The position numbers and the translations under genes were made by a program. Of a stretch of 64,000 bases of DNA, positions 9,597 through 20,970 are shown one piece after another. Within the stretch, counting starts at the first letter, position 1. Each line of letters opens with the position of its first letter. Source of the stretch: Plumapathes pennacea (taxonomy: Eukaryota > Cnidaria > Anthozoa > Antipatharia > Myriopathidae). The stretch spans positions 2,301,501-2,365,500 of the forward strand of contig OZ038462.1 in NCBI GenBank assembly GCA_964036295.1, given 5' to 3'. The notes under the pieces are model-generated. The model saw only the letters and a program-made list of their open reading frames with translations. It had not been told where the DNA came from and did no database searches.

Positions 9597-12500
9597 ATGG
9601 CAAGCGCAATCGTGGAAGTCATAGTGGAAGAGGCAGTAGAAGAGTCTGTCGAGACAGCCGTGGAGGAGACAGTGGAAGAGGCGGTCGAGGAGACAGTAGA
9701 GGAATCAGTAGAAGAAGCAGTGGAAGATACTGTTGAGCAGGTGCGCTAAATAAATGATCTCAGCTATAAATAAACAGTAAACTACTTTTGGCGAGGAAAT
9801 ATGCACGGATAATTGTCCGAGGATATTATCTGTTCCGAGGAGCGAAGCGAACAGCTCGGAGCAGATAATGTCCAAGGACAGTTATCCGTGCATATTTCCG
9901 AAGCCAAAAGTAGTTTACTGTCTTTATTATCCCTCAACTATTTCCTCTCGCAGCGCAAATAACGGCGCAAAGACTGTGAGGCTCTTTGGTGCTTTTTAGA
10001 ACTGCTTTTTCGACAAATGAATTGATGTCCTCCTCGGTAGTCATCTCGTTATGGTTTTTTGTGATTAATATATAAAACTGTGTTCGGATATTGTCAATAA
10101 ACAGCGTTTGTTCGCCAGGCGGGGTTATTCACTGATAACGTCCGCTCGGACGTTATTCGGTCACGTGTCACGATTTCACCAATCACGCACGGGAGGAAAT
10201 AACAGTTTATATATCGGCCTCCAAAATAGCCCAACTCGCCGTGAGCAGGCGTCTTGCCATGCTCACTTCATTTCCCCACAAGGAGAATGATTGTTGTCAC
10301 TAAAATTCACAGTAGCCTAGATCTGTTACTTCTAAATATATATGAGAAGCAAGTCTACCCGGCTCGGCCCCATGCCTTCGCAACCTTGTTTAGCCGCTGG
10401 AAAGCTGGTTTAACGGCTACCGCAGTAATTTCAGTTCGGCATTCATTTGACAATTCTTTGTCTTTTTCCATAGACCGTGGAAGATGCCGTCGAAACGGCT
10501 GTTGAAGACGCCGTCGAAAACGCTGTGGAGGACACGGTAGACGACACCGTCGAACAAGCGACGTCTTCGACGGTTAAAAGGAAACTGATGATGCTGATTG
10601 GAGGTTTGTAACTCCGACACTCGAAAACATCTCGTAAAATACTCGGTCACTGAAAAGACAAACTACGACGAATTACTTGTCTAACTAGAAATACAATAAT
10701 CGCAGATACCCCTCGCTCTGGCATGGATTAGGGCTATTATACTTGGGTAGCTCAACAAGAGAAAGCCTTCGTTTTACTGATATCTTGGCGCAAACATTTC
10801 TTGGAAGTCAACTGCTGCACACCATACGCATTTATCCCATGGTTAATACATCTTCGCGCCAAACCCCCTTTGCGGAATTCTAGATCCGCCCTAGAGGGTA
10901 CAGTCCGCATATAGCATATAAACATCACGGTCACGGTAATTGTTCGATTCTAACATAAAAGTACACGCACCTCATTTGATGAGCAGTTTAGTTGTATCTC
11001 GCTGCAACAACCTCTGATCCTTTTCCCTTCAACTGTGCAGGGCTTTTGGTCGGCGTCTTGGTGATTGGACCCATTATCGACTTGATCAAAGCTAAGACTG
11101 GAGCTGGAAAAAAGAAGTGCAAGCTGGACGCTGATACTCAAGCCGAGGTAAGAATTGACTCAAAGCACAGGTTCCCTTAACCTTACAGAAGAAAATGTAT
11201 GAGTGATGCAACGAGAATTAATAATTTGATTCCCTTTCATCAGTGAAAATTATGAAAAATCCAGTTCTCCTTACTGTGTGCTATATATTTTTTGATGAGA
11301 AACTGAAAGAAAAATTTAAAGTTGAGTCTTGAAAGAAAGGCAGTGAAAGGTTTAAAACCTCGTGCTGTGGGCACGAACTCTTTACCCCAAATCGCAAAAT
11401 AAACAGCGAAACAATACAACTCGACACAAAACACAAAATCAAACTAAAGCAAGGCTGCTAGCATGTGCGCAAATCAAACTTAAACAAGCATTAAAAAAAG
11501 GGTATATGTGATACTGCTTCTGTGTTGTTAATAATGATACTCGTTTTGCCTGAAACCCTCCCTTATTTGTCGATACGGATCCTGATATAATGTTCATCAC
11601 TTCGTCAAGTAAGGCTCAGTGGAACCACAATAATATTATTCAGCGGGCAGTGTCTGTGTCTGATACTCAACTGATATGGTTGTTCCCTCGCCCGTTGCCG
11701 CTCTTTCTCATGTTATTTTCCCAACCTTTCTTGCAGTTGGATAAAACTACCAACGTGTTGGATGTCCTCAAGGATTTGGTGAGTTCCTGGGCGGACCAGC
11801 TGAAAAGCTTTAAACAAGACGACAGTCTGGGACAAGTGGACTACCATGGAACAGAAGCTGACGCAGCCGGGACTGTGTTCGGTCTCTTCACTGACATGAA
11901 GAACGTAAGTGTCTGGGAAGAAAAAGAAAACTAAGATGAATCGCGCGTGCACAAACACGTTCGCACACGATACACGTGCGCATATTTAAACACCCACACG
12001 ACACACGCGTGGCCGCTTAGAATAAGCACAAACACGGCCATATTCCGTACCCTACATGCGCACATGTACACACGCACACGATAATTGCACACGATACACG
12101 CGTGGAATGCGTCAATCGTCACTTGGATTTAAAACTGAACGGCCCCGTTTCTCTTCAGCAACTGAACGCCGCATCACGAATCGCCAGCGATTGCTCCGAA
12201 AATTGCGAGTGGAAAGCTAACTTGCAGCAGTTCAAGTTGGACGTGATCCTCGGAGCTTACGATGTTCAGGGAATCTTCCTCGCGAAAGACAATGGCACCG
12301 TCATGAAGCAGAAGAACTTCCCCCCGGAGGCGGACCGCAAAAAGATGACGGACGCTTTCAACGCGAACTACTCCAGCACCTGGGTGCAGTTCATTAAAAT
12401 GAAGGTGAGAAAATTTGACTTGAGAGATTATATTCTATACTACAGCTGAACATTCAGACTGAGACTTGACCATCATTATGCCTAGTAACGAGTTTTGATT

Positions 12501-13543
12501 GTCCGAAAATGCGATGAAGACTTACAGACTGAACTCTACTACAGATTTCGCGTTTACGATAGTCAGTGGCTCAGTCTCTAAAATTCTGATACAGTCGGCG
12601 TTCATTCAGTGTCTCATCAATGTATCGATGTTTACATAAAGTATCCACAGTTCAGTTATTTCTCTCAATACGTCCTAAACAAAACGTATAGTGAAAATAG
12701 CGTTAGGAGAGCAGAGCAAAAGATCACCTGTCATTTTCTCCTCACTCAACTATATATACACAGCATTTAAGTTGATAGAAAGTACTTCCCTTTCTTATGA
12801 TTCAACTGTAATGTATGTTGCCTTTATAACTAGCAGTATTCAAACAAAAAGTTCAAACAAGACGTTTGTCTCTGATCACGTCTTTATCCAGGGGCATCCA
12901 AAACTGAAATTATACAGTGGACCTAATTATTTCTTTCTCGCTGCTTGCAGGCCAAGAGTAACTTGACTAAAGCAGTGAAGGCCCAGGCCAAGGCCGCGTC
13001 GCAGGCCGCTGTCAAAAAAGTGATCGCTGCACCAATGAAAACAGAAGTCAAGAGCGGCATGGAAAAACAAGTTGTCCCGGATGTTAAGTCTCAGGCCATG
13101 TCGGCCGCAAAGGCCCAAGTCACCGAGGTGATGAACAGATACAACTCGGCTATCAACAAACATGCAGCTATTCCAGTATACGGGATTTCCACCCTGAAGA
13201 GCTGGATGATTAAGAATGTTAAACCAACAGCTGTAAAGGAAGCTACGGACAAAGGTAAACGTCGAGTGAAAAGCGAACTGTAACTCATAGACCATCTGTA
13301 ACGTACTTTTTCCCTGACTCAGTTCTTTACTCCTTCAATCTTCTTCTATTCACAGCCAAAGCTGCCGCTAATGCCACACTGGAATTACCCCCGGCTCAGA
13401 TGAAAATAATGACCATTCAGTCTGACGCCCAACACAAGGTGCTGAGCGAGTACAACACTCGGATAAAGCAGGCCGCCAACCAAGCTGCTGACGAGGCTAT
13501 TCAGCAGGCTTTGGAGAAAGAACAGCAAAAGAACCAAAAGTAG
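9597..13543 (+). CDS. Acidic-repeat membrane-protein family, copy B (428 aa, 7 exons)
   Basis: I do not recognise this family. Exons: 9597-9740, 10474-10603, 11041-11147, 11737-11904, 12159-12404, 12951-13254, 13356-13543. All have GT-AG borders and the sum (1287 nt) closes in frame. Residues 10-90 are four-residue acidic repeats such as AVEETVEE, likely one long acidic helix. A hydrophobic segment follows (GLLVGVLVIGPIIDLI, about 92-107), then the lysine cluster GAGKKKC. Next is a helical region with Cys195 and Cys199 (CSENC). The C-terminal third is rich in Ala, Lys and Gln and probably helical. There is no signal peptide. The layout suggests a membrane-inserting or lipid-binding helical protein; this is inference. 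A TATA box precedes it and a possible polyA signal (AATAAA) lies at 13866. Confidence 0.8.
9766..9930. mobile_element. Palindromic MITE-like element in intron 1 of copy B
   Basis: Left arm AAACAGTAAACTACTTTTGG... with GCACGGATAATTGTCC pairs with a right arm ending ...CCAAAAGTAGTTTACTGT. The arms are about 70 bp with a short centre that itself folds (TTCCGAGGAGCGAAG / AGCTCGGA). No coding sequence. It looks like a non-autonomous foldback element. Confidence 0.8.
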
Positions 13544-14487
13544 ACACACACTCAGAAAGTTGAGACGTGTATACTATGTCTTTATTTGGTCTGTATATAA
13601 CCCCAGGCCGAGTTATGTTAAATTTAATAACAAACATGATTTAAGTAAGATTATATATCACTGCTTGCTAGGAGAACACAGAGAAAACGATGTAGACTTA
13701 ACCGACTTCCTGCACGTAAAAATGGCTTTTGTGCTCGCCAGACGTCACTTCAAACTTGACAATGAACCGCAGCAGTAATAACAGTATCTGTTAGATACCA
13801 TTATTTGAAGTATGAGAACGCTTGCTTGATATTTGTGGAGAACAAACAATCAAACTGACACCAAAAATAAAAATAGGGTCAGATCGCTTGATTCAAGTTA
13901 AGACATGCAGGATTTAATTGAGTCTCCAGGTTTTGTCAAATATCAAAATATGATTTAAGTAATCTTAAATTTTGTGCCTGATTTCAAGACATAAGAGAGA
14001 ATACAGAGAGAGTGGTGTAGATCGTGGGTTATTGTCAGCCGGCTGCAATTTGACGTATTTGTACTCCATCGTAAAAAGTGTTTTTGTCAAGAAATAATAC
14101 ATTAAAACCTTGTTTCTGTTGTATTGAGATGTTGATGATTGTGGTGATGATGTGATGATGGTGATGATGTGTAGGTCCCCCCCCCCTCCCCCTCCCTTTT
14201 GCTGAAATGACATTTCCTTCATTTTCACAGTTAAGTTTGAGAAAAATATAAAGGTTTTTTGATTTTGTTGTAAAGAGGTAGGGTTTTTGTGGCTATACCG
14301 CCAAAATTTATCGAAAACAGTTGAAGAATATACGGCCTTTTTACTGGGAAAAAAAGATGCACAGAAATTCCTACGCCTTGGCGGGCAAACTGCCAAGTTT
14401 GTATGGACACGACCGCCCGCTGTGTAGTGTAACTGCAGGCGCAGCTATACGGTTTTGTTTTGTTTGGCGGTTGTCAGTGTTGAAGAA
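13544..14487. other. Intergenic region between copy B and GSKIP
   Basis: It contains the 3' UTR of copy B (candidate AATAAA at 13866-13871), a GATGATG-type simple repeat near 14125-14175 and a C-rich run near 14176. No gene is supported. Confidence 0.5.
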
Positions 14488-16320
14488 ATGGAGGAAGAAG
14501 AAATCGACTTTGGAGTTGAAGCAGAAGGGGTCATCAAAGATGTGGAGTTTAGCGTAGAGTCCATCAGCGTCTCGTCCAAGCTTCCAGCAACCAAACAATG
14601 TGTTTACCTCAACCTTGTAACGAAGGAGAAGAGGATATTTTGTGTGGAGCTGAGCGTTCAAGGATTTCGAGTGAGTACTGCAGAGCTAGCTTTAGAGTAA
14701 GGCGGAGTACTTCTCAACACTTTGAGCGAATCGCGGAGGCAGAGTCTCCTTCATTTTGCTAATAATCTGTTTGCGAATGATTTAGAATAATCCATCTCTT
14801 TAGTTCATGTTTACGATTATACATCAGCTGCTGTTCCTAATGATTGAAAATAAATATGCTCATCGATTCACCACGTGGTCGATTTCCAAACCGTTGTTCA
14901 GGGTTTATTTATTACAACTTCTACCACGTAATATTGTCTTTGTTCTTTTTATGTGTGCGAAACATATCCAAGACAAAAACGTGCGTTCGCGCATGATTAT
15001 GAAAAACGCGTTCCGACAAATTTCGGTATTTTGCGGCTTACTGGCGTATTTATACAATAGTATTAAATTAGGCATTTGTAATTATTAGCAGACAAAAAAT
15101 AAGTGCTTGGGCCAATTTGTCAAGTTAGATACAGCAGAATTGGTGTGTATTAAAACAAGAACTTGGTCTTTGAACACAACTCCCCGGTTTTGTTCATTGT
15201 AAATTTATGAAGGATTTTATTTCAATATAATGTGCCGCAAATTGCGAAAACAATAATATCCTTCGTCTCTGATTCTGTTTTTTCAGCTCTTACCGAATGC
15301 CTTTAGTCGTTAAATATTTCAAAGATTTTAATATATTCTTATAACACAACCAATTTTCACGAAATATTGAGATTGTGCTGACACATTATATTTTATTTTT
15401 TACCACAACACATTAGTTTCTCGCTCTCTGATTGGTCGATTAACCGTGGTAAATAAGAGTCCAAACAACGATGTGACGCCAGTTGACGCCAGCGTGTCAC
15501 GTTTTGCAACGAAATACAGCAAAATATTGAGATTGTGCTGACACATTATATTTTATTGTGTGTTGATCGAGCACCTGACCTGTCAGAATAATTAATACTA
15601 CCCAGTTCGATTTCGAATGCCGACATGTAAAATCCACGTACCCAGCGACTACACTTTTTTAGCACAGCAGAAGTGCAGAACTTGTTATGTTGATTCAGAA
15701 TATAATATTAAAATTCGATATTTGTGAAACGACTTTTGTAACTTCTCATCGGTTGCCTCGTGGTTTCCCTACGCTGCTTTTATTAATCAATAAAAAACAT
15801 GACTTTCATCTTACGGGGTTATTTAGGTAATCAGAATATGTGTAGTATCATAGTTATTTTATAAATTTTCATGTTATGGTCAAAATCATCCTTTACAGCT
15901 AGTTTATCTGCTTGTGGCTTTCATATATATATATATTGCATTACATGCAATAACCTTATTACAGAAATAAAGCATTGAAAATTTAAAAGAATCATTCTTC
16001 AACTCCACATCTCTGAAATGTTCTTACAATTTCCCACTTTCTTCCTGCAACTCAACAAATAGCACACAGCTGTACAATGTGCATCTATGTACAAAATCTA
16101 ATGCCTTATCCTGCTGCAGGTTGTTGGTAGCCGTTTTGATGAGTGTAGTGAAACCTCCACACCCTTCTATGAGACAATCTATTCCTTGCTGGACACTCTG
16201 AGCCCTGGCTACCGCAAGTCATTTGGTGAAGCACTTGTACGGAAATTGTCTCGACTCCAGGAGGCGGAAGTAGTGGAGTTTAATCAAGACTCTAATCTAC
16301 AGCAACCAACAGAATCATAA
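14488..16320 (+). CDS. GSKIP: GSK3-beta interaction protein (GSKIP), 127 aa, 2 exons
   Basis: GSKIP binds GSK3-beta and, in vertebrates, anchors PKA regulatory subunit, linking the two kinases in the cytosol. Exon 1 is 14488-14670 and exon 2 is 16120-16320, phase 0, with gtgagt and ctgcag borders. The N-terminus is acidic (MEEEEIDFGVEAE), followed by the family core KDVEFSV, YLNLVTKEKR and CVELSVQGFR. Exon 2 gives VVGSRFDE and the highly conserved YETIYSLLDTLSPGYRKSFG (residues 78-97), the region that contacts GSK3. The length matches the family (about 130-140 aa). The start is the first ATG in frame and precedes the acidic stretch. The intron (1449 bp) carries a short repeat flanked by 36 bp direct repeats. 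It is unrelated to the acidic-repeat genes around it. Confidence 0.92.
15361..15556. repeat. 36 bp direct repeats flanking a short repeat, GSKIP intron
   Basis: AAATATTGAGATTGTGCTGA... occurs at 15361-15396 and again at 15521-15556. The DNA between them contains TTTCTCGCTCTCTGATTGGT, which recurs with its flanks at about 42465-42565. This is either a solo insertion with a long duplication or a small composite repeat. Confidence 0.7.
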
Positions 16321-16989
16321 CCAGATAGATATAGTTTCATGACTCTAATACAATGAACTCTCTCCAGCAGACACCTCTCTTGTATGCAGATGATCTTATC
16401 CCATCCTATCATGCTCAAAACATGGATTACAAAACTGCCTATAAATACATTACACAAGTTTTGTAAATCTTGGAAACTAGATGTGAATTTACAGAAAACA
16501 AAAGTTAAAATGCAAAACAAAAAGATCACAAAACTTCTACCTGGACAACTGCCTCGTAGAAACAACTGAGGAAGTCTGCTAGACATGTACCTCTCCAAGG
16601 CAGACAGCATGCAGATTTGGTCCTTGTCAAGTTTCACAGTTAGCTTCTGTTATATGTCTTGGTCAACAAAATACTATGTGAAGTTAGATGTGGGAAATGT
16701 AACTGAACAATCTTTGATGCAGACACCTCTCTTCTAAGGCAGACACTAAATGCTAGTCATGAGGGTGTCTGCGAGAGTTCAGTGTACACTATTTATTCAC
16801 AGAGAAAGTCTGTTGTTCATTTTAGAACTACTTAAGTTTTTTGAGTTTTTGTCTTTCCCCAAAAGCTGAAATGATCCTAATTTTTTATGGCATGTACTAT
16901 CAGTTATATGATTTGCATATTCACTGTCAATGCTTGTGACATTCTTGGAACTACACATATATATATATATATATATAATAAACTTTGCG

Positions 16990-17037
<48 letters not shown>

Positions 17038-17039
<2 letters not shown>

Positions 17040-17307
17040 GATATTACATGGTGGCACGAAGATATGAATTTTATTTTTGAGCGGTAAAAACAATATTTTA
17101 CGAACGAGCGCTTCGCGAGTATGTAAAATATTGTTTTTACCACAAGAAAATAAAATCCATATCTTCAAGCCGCCATGTAATTTTCTTTTTATTATATTAG
17201 ACATGAGTGTTTTACAAGAAACTGCACAAACAACCGTGCAAAAGCGGAAAATGATGCCAACGATATCCTCACTAGTGAGGATATGGAAAATACGCCACTC
17301 GGGTCCT
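17038..17307 (-). mobile_element. Palindrome-bearing MITE-like element, copy 1
   Basis: About 270 bp with an internal long inverted repeat (AAAACAATATTTTAC / GTAAAATATTGTTTTTAC) and the palindrome CTCACTAGTGAG near 17271. A second copy lies in opposite orientation at 19525-19794. Confidence 0.85.
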
Positions 17308-17584
17308 AAAGGAACTAAAGGAAACATGAAGAGAAGATACTGAATAATCACTTACGCAATGACTAACAGCACATGCACAAGCTTATTATGCATAAATATT
17401 TGGTTCGCTACAATAGTGCCTGAAGGTGTCAGTAAGAATGCACTCATGGTTGGGAAAAGTGCTTGTTTTGAGGATGTAATATGTCCCATGAGGCCATGAC
17501 AGCAATTAAATGACTTATCAGCACTTTGCAACATGAATTACAAGTGAAATATTTTCATCTTCAGCAACAAATGTGTGGGAGTTG

Positions 17585-17653
17585 ATGACGTCATTGTTTG
17601 ATGACACTGACTGGAGCCTGGATCTAATTTCGTCCTTTACGTCACCGGAAGTG
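17585..17653 (+). promoter_or_regulatory. Candidate CRE and ETS sites upstream of the four-helix membrane gene
   Basis: TGACGTCA (17585-17592) is a consensus CRE palindrome. ACCGGAAGTG (17644-17653) is a consensus ETS site. Both lie within 150 bp of the ATG at 17733, and no TATA box is seen. This combination is common in housekeeping promoters. Confidence 0.45.
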
Positions 17654-17732
17654 AAAGTGTGATCAGTCGTGTGACGAAACTGAATATTTTGTCAGTAGCG
17701 CTGTTTCGACTTTGGCTCAATAAAACGCCACA

Positions 17733-20219
17733 ATGCCTCTCCTACTGCAATACTGTGGATTGAATCCCCGTTCAGCCGTGATTCTGATTGCTTGCCTCGC
17801 CTCGGTAAGTCACGAAAAGCGAATTTATACGAACAACATGGCGATCGAACTAGTACAGTGTGCTTCCGTGTGCTTCGTCGGGTGAGCGCGCTACGCAATC
17901 CCTCAAAACGAGATCACCGAAGTTTCGCCTCGCTTAGGGAGGTTACGTTTAGAGTTAGGATTGCGTTAGGGTTAGGGTTAGGGTTAGGGTTAGGTTATGG
18001 TCATGGTTAGGTTATCTAACCGCCAGGAGTACAGCGAAATCTCTGTGATCTCGTTTTGAGGGATTGCGAAGCGTGCGCACCGCTTCGTCGTAGGCCTGAA
18101 AGAAGTCTAATGTGAATATAAGGAATAGGCCTAGATATTTTCTTTGACGTATATGTCGTTTGATACATACAATTTCATACCACTGTAAGTCGCATGATAT
18201 CGCAGTCTACTCAAAATTTGTTTGCTCGCAACTAGAACTTGTAAACGAGCTTTAATTCCTAATCATGTGGCAACTTTTCCTTTATTTCAGTCTGACTTGA
18301 CCGGTCTAAAGTATTCTCTGCTTTAGCCCCGGTCTATAAACTGCATACAGCGTTCGGTCTTGCCTCGCATGTCATGGATGATATGTTGTGTAATTGTAGT
18401 GAACTTCAATTTGTTGTCAGAATTATAAAGCGATATAAAGTTTGCCACTTGGGTGATACTGAATTGCTTGGTTTCTCTTTATACATGCATGCACGATTAG
18501 TTTGGTTCTTTTGGAGGTCAGGGTTTGACAGCTGGACCAACAGACTATTGATTTGTTCATGGTTATGATGACTATATAAACATCTTAACTCTGGACTCAT
18601 TTTCTTTCAGTTTTTCACTGGATACCGGATAATCAAGGATTCTCTATTTGTGACAGCGTTGGAAGACATTGACAATGGAACAACATATCCTGATGATTTT
18701 CCAGAGTCGGCAGTAAAGAGTATGGACTATCATGCAAAAACATCATTATAATATAATATACTTACTATTAAATATTAGAAGTTACTATTATAGTGTTTTC
18801 TAAGTATAAAGTCCCACTCAGGTTTGGATTTAAGGGTACTCCCATTTATCAGTTTCAGGGTCCTCTGTCTTGAACAGGGTATCAAAATTTAAATTTTTGT
18901 GTCTTAAACAGGGTTATTTTCCAAAGTGTGATATCAGCTCTTAAGAAAGCTAGATTAACCACATGTTTTGCACTCGCCATTTTTTAATGCGATTTCTTTG
19001 TATGCTTCAGTAGAAATGCATGCAATGCAGGCTAACTTATCTCTTTGACTGGAATATTAAAAACAGGGTATTAGACAGGGTAGCAAAATTTACATTTTTG
19101 TGTCCTGAACAGGGTCGGGATTTTATAGAGTCAGCAGAACCCCCCTAACCAAATTCCTATTAAACACACCCCCCGTGATTGGAAGGCTGTGCAGTAAGTA
19201 ACAATATTAATTTAATATTAACAATATTAATAATATTGTTGATCTTTTCAGCTATGATAAAATTGCTGATCACTGACCTGGTGTTGTCTGGTATTCTTCT
19301 CTTCTCCTCCTTGTTTCTTCTGCTGGGAGCCATGAAGGTACAGTCCTCAGTGTGTCAACTAGAAGATAACAGTTTAATTATTAACACTCACTTTGAGATA
19401 TTGAGGTGAACACTTGAAGTTAAATTTCATATCTCCATGTGCCCATGTATTACTCTTTATTATATAGACACGAGTGTTTTACTGGAAAATATACCATGCG
19501 TAAAATCCATACGAAACTACATCCAGGACCCGGGTGGCGTATTTTCCATATCCTCACTAGTGAGGATATTGTTTGCGTCATTTCCCGCTTTTGTACGGTT
19601 GTTTGTGCAATTTCTCGTAAAACACTCGTGTGTAATATAATAAAAAGAAAATTACATGGTGGCTTGAAATATAGATTTTATTTTCTCGTGGTAAAAACAA
19701 TGTTTTACTCACTCGCGAAGCACTCGTTCGTAAAATATTGTTTTTACCACTCGAAAATAAAATTCATATCTTCGTGCCGCTGTGTAATATCCTCTATTTA
19801 TGACCTATGACACTGTTATAACATTTCCCAAGTTACAAACTAATCCTCGCCTCCAGTTTCACGTTCCCCACTATTAATCAAACACTAGTCCATATTCAAG
19901 CAATATTACACACGTTCCCAAGTCTTTGTACTCCTATATATACAGGACGTTGTGTGAACATGAGAAAAGTTCAAAATCACGAGGCACTTTGGCTTATCTT
20001 ATTTTTCATTTTCAGAGCATCAGTGGAACAATGGCCTGGTGGACAATCATTGCATGTCTCTTTATTTGCTTTGATATTGGGTTGTCCATTTATCTCACAA
20101 CAATATATTATGAGGTAATTTGCCCACTTAATACCATTACCAAATTATGAGTCTGCAAGAATATGCATCATATTTTCTGACAGCCCTGCACCAAGTTTCC
20201 ACCTAATTAATGCATAGTA

Positions 20220-20276
<57 letters not shown>

Positions 20277-20970
20277 AATAATAATAATGGTAATATGCAT
20301 TATTATAATTATTATTTTTATTCCACTAACAGCCAGGGAAACATCACAGTTGTATCTCTTAATCTGAAGTATTTGAAAAGGGTGATTTCATGTAGAGGGC
20401 ATTTTCTGCGTATGGTGTAAGGCTTTATAAAAACAATATTTCGTTTTTTTTTTTTTTTTTGTTTTTTTGTTTTTTTTTGTTTTTTGTTTTTTGTTTTTTT
20501 GTTTTTTTTTTGATGAGTTGGCATTTTTGTGTTGAAAAAGTGTGATATGCAGTTACTTCTCCTCAGCTAAGTGACATTTCTTGGTCTCTGGCAATCAACT
20601 GTATTTGGTATGCCGTTGGGGTATGTACTATATTTTATTCAGACATTTGCTTCATGGCTATAACTCAAAAATCAAATCTGCCAATCAAGAAAGAAAACAA
20701 CTCGTGATGTGATCTGCTCATGCAGGAAAACAAACAACTAATGACACATTCTCACAGTGCTGATTTCTGATTGGTCGATATTAATTACAGCCTCTGTGAT
20801 TGGCTGCAGTAACTTACGTTGCTTTTAGTTCTTGAAAGTCTTCCAAAATATATCTCGATCTGGCTCTAACATTGTTAACTATTTTCCATTAGATCTACTC
20901 CATATGCGTGGTAGTCTTCTACGCAAATTTTATCCGAAGAGGCAACGAATATCAGAGCTTTGGTGTCTGA
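17733..20970 (+). CDS. Small four-helix membrane protein, weakly LAPTM4-like (165 aa, 6 exons)
   Basis: Exons: 17733-17804, 18611-18719, 19252-19337, 20016-20114, 20567-20620, 20893-20970. All borders are GT-AG and the 498 nt close in frame. Four hydrophobic segments are visible: about 14-30 (SAVILIACLASFF), 64-87 (LLITDLVLSGILLF), 95-118 (WWTIIACLFICFDIGL) and 130-152 (WYAVGIYSICVVVFYANF). The first loop is acidic with a glycosylation sequon (NGT, Asn46), which fits a lumenal loop. The short tail ends RRGNEYQSFGV. The layout recalls LAPTM4-type lysosomal tetraspan proteins, but I cannot confirm the family. A possible AATAAA lies at 21219-21224. Confidence 0.75.
17882..18080. repeat. Interstitial TTAGGG tract inside an inverted repeat
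   Basis: GTTAGGGTTAGGGTTAGGG, about five units with degenerate edges, lies at roughly 17964-17995. It is flanked by inverted arms containing AATCCCTCAAAACGAGATCA (near 17898) and its reverse complement (near 18050). It sits in intron 1 of the four-helix membrane gene, so it is not a chromosome end. Confidence 0.85.
19525..19794 (+). mobile_element. Palindrome-bearing MITE-like element, copy 2
   Basis: This is the reverse complement of the element at 17038-17307, with the same palindrome CTCACTAGTGAG near 19552 and the same internal inverted repeat. It lies in intron 3 of the four-helix membrane gene. Confidence 0.85.
20219..20512. repeat. (AAT)n microsatellite and T-rich run
   Basis: AAT/ATA units cover about 20219-20290 and a (T)nG-rich run covers about 20443-20511. 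Both are in intron 4 of the four-helix membrane gene. Confidence 0.9.

Larger units (their letters stand above)
16321..17732. other. Intergenic region between GSKIP and the four-helix membrane gene
   Basis: It holds AT and GA microsatellites (about 16956-17040) and one copy of a palindromic element (17038-17307). No gene is supported; the 16797-17351 minus-strand frame is a product of the repeats. Confidence 0.6.

Noticed and set aside
9597-13543. Assignment of copy B to apolipoprotein L or a known pore-forming family
   Set aside because: The helix-plus-hydrophobic-segment layout is reminiscent, but I see no specific shared motif, so naming it would be invention.
16797-17351. 184 aa minus-strand ORF
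   Set aside because: It runs through AT/GA microsatellites and a palindromic element and shows no protein-like conservation.
17950-18000. Chromosome end from TTAGGG repeats
   Set aside because: The tract is short, lies inside an intron and has ordinary genes on both sides.
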